Of a stretch of 64,000 nt of DNA, positions 59,559-64,000 are shown piece after piece. The translations under genes and the position numbers were made by a program. The notes under the pieces were generated by a model. It was not told the origin of the DNA. It saw only the letters and a list, made by a program, of their open reading frames with translations, and ran no database searches. How positions within the stretch are numbered: position 1 is the first letter of the stretch; every line of letters starts with the position of its first letter. The stretch is taken from contig NZ_KK211036.1 of assembly GCF_000619825.1 (NCBI RefSeq), positions 367,787 through 431,786 of the forward strand, written 5' to 3'. Source of the DNA: Prevotella sp. MA2016. GTDB lineage: Bacteria; Bacteroidota; Bacteroidia; Bacteroidales; Bacteroidaceae.

Positions 59559-60830
59559 TTACTTTCTTACAATTGTCTGGTCGCGATCAGGACCGATAGA
59601 AATAATTTTAATAGGAGTCTCTAACTGCTTCTCCAAGAATGAGATATAGTCGCTGAACTCTTTAGGGAACTGATCCTCGCTGGTAAACTTAGTCATATCA
59701 GTTTTCCATCCTGGCAGCTCCTGATATACAGGCTCGATACCCTCCTCGATGTTGTATGGGAAGTAGTCGATTTCCTGTCCGTTCTGCTTATAAGCCACAC
59801 AAGCCTTGATGGTGTCGAATCCGTCCAGCACGTCGCTCTTCATCATGATAAGCTGTGTAACGCCGTTCACCATGATAGAGTACTTCAGTGCCACCAGGTC
59901 GATCCATCCGCAGCGGCGCTCACGACCAGTCACAGCCCCATACTCATGGCCCAGGTCGCGAATCTTCTTACCAGTCTCGTCGAAGAGCTCTGTTGGGAAA
60001 GGACCAGCACCTACGCGTGTGCAGTAGGCCTTCATGATACCATAAACGTCACCAATCTTGTTGGGTCCGATGCCAAGACCTGTGCATGCTCCAGCGCAGA
60101 TGGTGTTAGATGATGTTACGAAAGGATAAGAACCGAAGTCAACGTCGAGCATAGTACCCTGAGCACCCTCGCACAGCACGCTCTTACCGCTCTTCAGCAG
60201 GTTGTTGATCTCGTGCTCTGAATCCACGATGGGGAACTGGCGCAGATACTCGATACCCTCCAGCCACTTCTTCTCTACTTCAGTGATGTCGTACTCAAAG
60301 TTGAGTGATTTCAGGATAGCCTCATGACGTGCTTTGGCAGCAGCGTATTTCTCTTCGAAGTTTTCGAGGATATCACCCACACGCAGACCAGTACGGCTCA
60401 CCTTATCAGTATAGGTAGGACCGATGCCCTTACCAGTGGTACCAACCTTGTTTTTACCTTTCTGTGCCTCGTAAGCAGCGTCGAGCACTCGGTGAGTAGG
60501 CATGATGAGATGGGCTTTCTTTGAGATATGCAGACGGCTGCGCAGCTCATGTCCGCTTGCCTCGAGTGCTTTAGCTTCCTCCATGAAGAGGTCGGGAGCC
60601 AGCACCACACCATTACCAATGATGTTCACCTTGTCGCCCTGAAAGATACCAGATGGTATTGAGCGAAGCACATACTTCTGTCCCTCAAATTCCAGTGTAT
60701 GTCCGGCGTTAGGACCACCCTGGAAACGGGCCACAACATCGTACTTAGGGGTCAATACATCAACCACCTTTCCTTTTCCTTCATCGCCCCACTGCAAACC
60801 CAGCAGGACATCAACTTTACCTTTGTTCAT
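59559..60830 (-). CDS. purA: Adenylosuccinate synthetase
   Basis: First committed step from IMP to AMP using GTP and aspartate. GLQWGDEGKGKVVDVL (GTP loop), PNAGHTLEFEGQKYVLRSIPSGI and TGKGIGPTYTDKVSRTGLRVGD (IMP/aspartate region) and the final SIGPDRDQTIVRK are characteristic. 423 residues. Overlaps fur by 14 bp, so the gene is co-translated with fur and followed by hisS. Confidence 0.95.
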   Translation of the reverse strand: MNKGKVDVLLGLQWGDEGKGKVVDVLTPKYDVVARFQGGPNAGHTLEFEGQKYVLRSIPSGIFQGDKVNIIGNGVVLAPDLFMEEAKALEASGHELRSRLHISKKAHLIMPTHRVLDAAYEAQKGKNKVGTTGKGIGPTYTDKVSRTGLRVGDILENFEEKYAAAKARHEAILKSLNFEYDITEVEKKWLEGIEYLRQFPIVDSEHEINNLLKSGKSVLCEGAQGTMLDVDFGSYPFVTSSNTICAGACTGLGIGPNKIGDVYGIMKAYCTRVGAGPFPTELFDETGKKIRDLGHEYGAVTGRERRCGWIDLVALKYSIMVNGVTQLIMMKSDVLDGFDTIKACVAYKQNGQEIDYFPYNIEEGIEPVYQELPGWKTDMTKFTSEDQFPKEFSDYISFLEKQLETPIKIISIGPDRDQTIVRK

Positions 60831-61338
60831 TTTTAGTTGTATTCTTATTGTTACTTTTCTTGTTTGCTGTCTTCAGGTTGTTCTTGCGTTTCGTCATCTT
60901 GATTTGGCAACTGCTGCACACACCGTACACATAGAGCGTGAATCCATCCTTCCTGAATCGCTTCAGGTGCATGTTCTCCACGGCCTCGATGATCTCAGGC
61001 GACTTCACCTCAGTAACCTTTCCGCAAATAGTGCATATCTGGTGACAATGACTCTGGTTGTCGTAGCAAGCCTCGTATTTGGTTGAGCCTTGAAAACGGT
61101 GCCTGACAACCAGTCGTAGCGTCATAAACAGATTCAGCGTGTTGTAGAGAGTGGCCCTGCTCACGGGGAAGTCCATCTCCTGTGCCAGTCGGGCTTTCAG
61201 ATCCTCTAGTGTGAAGTGTCCGTTTATGCTGTAGATGGCCCTGAGAATGGTGTATCGTTCAGGCGTCTTGCGATGATTATTCATCTCAAGATAGTTGTCT
61301 AGTAGCCTCTCTACGGCAGTAATTACACTTTCTTTCAT
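60817..61338 (-). CDS. Fur-family metal-dependent repressor (173 aa)
   Basis: Winged helix N-terminus (ERYTILRAIYSINGHFTLEDLKARLAQ, SRATLYNTLNLFMTLRLV), then metal sites NQSHCHQICTICGK and the C-terminal CSSCQ. It is a Fur/PerR-type repressor; which metal or peroxide it senses cannot be read from sequence. An unusual C-terminal tail of about 25 residues is Lys/Asn/Thr-rich. It heads the operon with purA and hisS; promoter TACCTTTG (minus strand, 61362-61369). Confidence 0.85.
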   Translation of the reverse strand: MKESVITAVERLLDNYLEMNNHRKTPERYTILRAIYSINGHFTLEDLKARLAQEMDFPVSRATLYNTLNLFMTLRLVVRHRFQGSTKYEACYDNQSHCHQICTICGKVTEVKSPEIIEAVENMHLKRFRKDGFTLYVYGVCSSCQIKMTKRKNNLKTANKKSNNKNTTKNEQR

Positions 61339-61400
61339 CTGAATCTATCAAGAAAACCGCACAAAGGTACGCATTTTCATGGAGATAAAAGAAACTTTAT

Positions 61401-62021
61401 TTAAAAAAAATCTAAATTAGCCCTTTTTAATGCACTTTTTGCAAGACGTTCGTATACTAATCCAAGTTCTGCGAATCTATTCATGGCATTCATGGCCGCT
61501 TTCTTCACCATGATGCTGTCGCCCTGAAGCGCAGCCAGCGCCTGGTCGATAAACTCGTTGATGCCACGCTCGTTGGGCTCCTGCTTGTTCATAAACAGGC
61601 GCGACAGGATGTGGAATCCGCACAGCTGATACAGCTCTTTGTCGGATGCCATCCATGTGTAAGCCCTGTCAGCGGCAAAAGGCAGATACTGATAGAGGTT
61701 GAAGGCAGCCTGTTCGGCTATCTCCTGACAGTCGGTCTGCTCCATCCAGATGTCCACCACCTCGGGCAGTATCTCGTCGGCCGGCATCAGCATAGTGGCC
61801 AGAATCTTGCATTCGCGCACGTTCTCTTTCCACAGTGCGATAGCCAAGTCGTAGTTTTTGCCGATTTCATCCGCCTTCGCCTTCAGTCGTGGCAAGGTGG
61901 CGCCCCAGTTCAGTTTGTATTCTACACCTTTATTTCTCATTGAAGAAGCAACCATTCCGTCCATCATCAGACGGAATGATTGCTTGATTTCTTTCACTTG
62001 TTGGTTTATATCCATTTCCAT
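61401..62021 (-). CDS. HEAT-repeat protein, AlkD-like family (206 aa)
   Basis: Fully helical, with repeats such as YKLNWGATLPRLKAKADEIGKNYDLAIALWKENVRECKILATMLMPADE, resembling DNA alkylation repair (AlkD-type) proteins of Bacteroidales. The aspartate of the AlkD pocket cannot be confirmed by eye. It starts 5 bp after the dpp gene stop (operon). No hydrophobic or signal segment. Confidence 0.7.
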   Translation of the reverse strand: MEMDINQQVKEIKQSFRLMMDGMVASSMRNKGVEYKLNWGATLPRLKAKADEIGKNYDLAIALWKENVRECKILATMLMPADEILPEVVDIWMEQTDCQEIAEQAAFNLYQYLPFAADRAYTWMASDKELYQLCGFHILSRLFMNKQEPNERGINEFIDQALAALQGDSIMVKKAAMNAMNRFAELGLVYERLAKSALKRANLDFF

Positions 62022-62026
62022 GTATG

Positions 62027-63976
62027 TTATATTAATGTACCATACTCAGCGCTATAGCGCAGCATCTGGTGAGCATAGCTCTCACCATAGTTCACCTGAA
62101 TATCGCAGATGTCGTTGTTGCTGTCGAATACGGGCATCAGCTGCGGATTGATGAATCCCTTGTAGGGCGCCAGATTCAGCTTCTTGTAGCGCTCCAGCAC
62201 CTCAGCATGCAGTTCGGCATCCACCTTCACGGCATAGCGCTCCACCAGTTCGCGTGCGGCCTCGTAGTCGCCTTCGCTCTTGATGCGCTGAATCTCTGCC
62301 AGCAGGCGAGCTATCAGCGCCCTCAGCTGCACGTAATCGGTGATTTCAACGTAGGTCTTACCATCGCGCTTCACCAGTTGGATGGCGTCGCCATTCTCAT
62401 AGCACCAATGCGCTATCAGTGCGCGGTTGCGCATGTGAGCCTCTTCCAGCTGATTGCCTGGTGTGATGCGGATAAGCTGTGTCATCAGTCCGTTCATCAT
62501 ATAAGTATAGTACTGCGACTTGTAAGCCATTTCATCGGGCACCAGTCCCAGCTCTACCAGCTTTTTGTCGGCGATATAATAGAGTCCGAACAGGTCGGCT
62601 CTCGCCTCCTCTATCGTGCTGCTGTAGGCCTTCAGTGCGTCGGGATCTACGCCGGGCAACAACTGTCCGCTGCCGTGCCCCAGGCATTCATGCAGGTCGG
62701 TATGCAGGTCGTCGCAGACGTCGCCATATTTCTCGATGAGATCGCGTGTTTCCTGATTATCCACAAACTCCTCCTTGAAGCCGCTACCCTTCGACGCCTT
62801 GTTGTAGGCATCTGTGATATTGCTGATGGTGATACTCTTGCTACCATACTGCGCCCTAATCCAGTCGGCATTAGGCAGGTTGATGCCAATGGCTGTAGCC
62901 GGATACTCGTCGCCACCCAGCATGGCTGCACAGATCACATTGGCCGAAACACCCTTCACCACAGGTTTGCGGAAACGCGGGTCAACGGGCGAATGATCTT
63001 CAAACCACTGTGCATTGCTACTGATGGTTTGTGTGCGATGAGTGGCCTCTTCGTCGATGTATTCCACCAGTCCTTCCCACGACCCCTTCAGTCCCAGCGG
63101 ATCACCATACACCTCGATGAAACCGTTGATAAAGTCGATGGCCGAATCATGGTCTTTCAGCCATTCAATACAATATTTATTAAAGTCCTGCAAACAGCCT
63201 GACTGATAATAACTTATCAGTGCAGAAATGACTGTTTTCTGCTGCTCGTTTTCAGCCACTTCGCGCGCTTTCTCCAGCCAGTAGATGATGTGGCGTATGG
63301 CGTTGGCATACTTGCCGTTGGCACTCCACACCAGTTCCTTTACCTCGCCATTCTCCTTCACCAGCGTTGAGTTCAGACCGTACGAAGGTGGCGTGTCGGG
63401 CATAGTCTCGTTCTGCTTCTGCTGCTCGTAGTAAGTTTCCGCTTCGGCCTGCGTCACGCCGTCGTAGAAGTTGCAAGCCGATGTCAGCAGCAAATCCTCG
63501 CCGTCAGCCTGATTCACCCTTTTGGGCATCACCGCATCATCAAAAATCACGGGCAACAGTTCGTCGCACATCTCATCTACGGTTTCGCCCGATTTCAGCG
63601 GCAGCTTGCAGGCATCCACCTGATGCAGTGCCTGGCGCAGAAAGTCGGCCGAGAATCCCGGTTTGAATTTCTCGCATCCGTAGTGATGATGGATGCCACT
63701 TGAGAACCACACGCGTTTCAGATACACCTCAAGCGCTTTGAAGTCGTCAGAGTCGCGCATCATAGTCATATCAACATATACAACCTCCAACATCTTGCGG
63801 ATGCGGAGGTTGTATTTGCCAAACTGATCGAATGTAATGTCTCGCCCAAACAGCGTAGCTTTCGAGAGATAGTAAACCAATTTTTTCTGCTGCAATGTCA
63901 GCTTCTCAAAGCCGTTCAAGCGATAACGGAGCATTTGCAAGTCAGCAAAACGCTCATCCTGATAGTTAAATTCCAC
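62027..63976 (-). CDS. Dipeptidyl peptidase III (M49), N-terminus may run off the window
   Basis: Zinc metallopeptidase releasing dipeptides. The M49 zinc motif HECLGHGSG (about residues 430) and the second EEARADLFGLYYIADK are present; RFADLQMLRYRLNGFEKL is the conserved domain beginning and HHHYGCEKFKPGFS follows. The first in-frame start inside the window is a GTG at 63976, with no stop between it and the window edge, so an export signal or lipoprotein leader may lie beyond. At least 649 residues. Confidence 0.88.
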   Translation of the reverse strand: MEFNYQDERFADLQMLRYRLNGFEKLTLQQKKLVYYLSKATLFGRDITFDQFGKYNLRIRKMLEVVYVDMTMMRDSDDFKALEVYLKRVWFSSGIHHHYGCEKFKPGFSADFLRQALHQVDACKLPLKSGETVDEMCDELLPVIFDDAVMPKRVNQADGEDLLLTSACNFYDGVTQAEAETYYEQQKQNETMPDTPPSYGLNSTLVKENGEVKELVWSANGKYANAIRHIIYWLEKAREVAENEQQKTVISALISYYQSGCLQDFNKYCIEWLKDHDSAIDFINGFIEVYGDPLGLKGSWEGLVEYIDEEATHRTQTISSNAQWFEDHSPVDPRFRKPVVKGVSANVICAAMLGGDEYPATAIGINLPNADWIRAQYGSKSITISNITDAYNKASKGSGFKEEFVDNQETRDLIEKYGDVCDDLHTDLHECLGHGSGQLLPGVDPDALKAYSSTIEEARADLFGLYYIADKKLVELGLVPDEMAYKSQYYTYMMNGLMTQLIRITPGNQLEEAHMRNRALIAHWCYENGDAIQLVKRDGKTYVEITDYVQLRALIARLLAEIQRIKSEGDYEAARELVERYAVKVDAELHAEVLERYKKLNLAPYKGFINPQLMPVFDSNNDICDIQVNYGESYAHQMLRYSAEYGTLI

Positions 63977-64000
63977 TATAAATACTTCTATTATTACTCC

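Overview
The window looks like a Bacteroidales chromosome of the Prevotella/Segatella type. Nearly every gene or operon with space upstream carries the Bacteroidetes promoter (-33 TTTG, 19-20 bp spacer, -7 TAnnTTTG). There is a BspA-type leucine-rich-repeat protein with a type IX secretion-like tail, and typical household genes (dipeptidyl peptidase III, purA-hisS, rubrerythrin). In several places the -7 box overlaps an upstream in-frame start, which lets the true start be fixed (terL, the 451-codon frame, the sensor kinase).

About 0.4-44.1 kb is a phage-like element, almost entirely on the minus strand. From right to left it holds: an early operon (small proteins, an excisionase-like HTH, a CHC2/TOPRIM primase-helicase, 43.6-39.1 kb); an array of phased TTGTGCA repeats that looks like an origin or operator (38.7-39.0 kb); a plus-strand block of host-like cargo (35.7-38.6 kb); a head/packaging operon (protease-scaffold, major capsid, phosphoribosyltransferase, PLD-like protein, two small-terminase-like proteins, large terminase, 35.6-25.7 kb); an accessory block (WYL regulator, lipoproteins, and a NUDIX / membrane-anchored helicase-nuclease / repeat-protein / unknown-protein gene cluster, 25.6-16.9 kb); a second virion block (portal, connector-like, tail-side proteins, 16.2-6.6 kb) interrupted by a divergent AT-rich two-gene cassette; lipoprotein and umuDC cargo (6.5-2.7 kb); and a lysis cassette (holin, amidase, single-gene spanin candidate, 2.1-0.8 kb). 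I see no integrase, transposase, tape-measure or tail-fibre gene, so the element is probably incomplete in this window, perhaps continuing to the left.

From 44.2 kb rightward the content is ordinary chromosome: a TfoX-domain protein and a DUF1593 protein, glycerate kinase, two flavodoxin-type reductases, AzlCD exporter, a nitrous-oxide-stimulated-promoter family protein, a sensor kinase, DoxX, queD-queE, two tRNAs (Thr-CGT, Gly-CCC), a glucosaminidase with LysM, cytidine deaminase, a beta-helix lipoprotein, rubrerythrin, hisS-purA-fur, an AlkD-like repeat protein and dipeptidyl peptidase III at the right edge.

The observations most worth following are the helically phased iteron array, a three-copy family of short orphan transcripts each encoding the micro-peptide MVKVYG before a GTGA-loop terminator (one copy inside the phage), the NUDIX/helicase-nuclease operon, and the divergent AT-rich cassette. 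Product names rest on recognised motifs and remembered families; no database search was possible.
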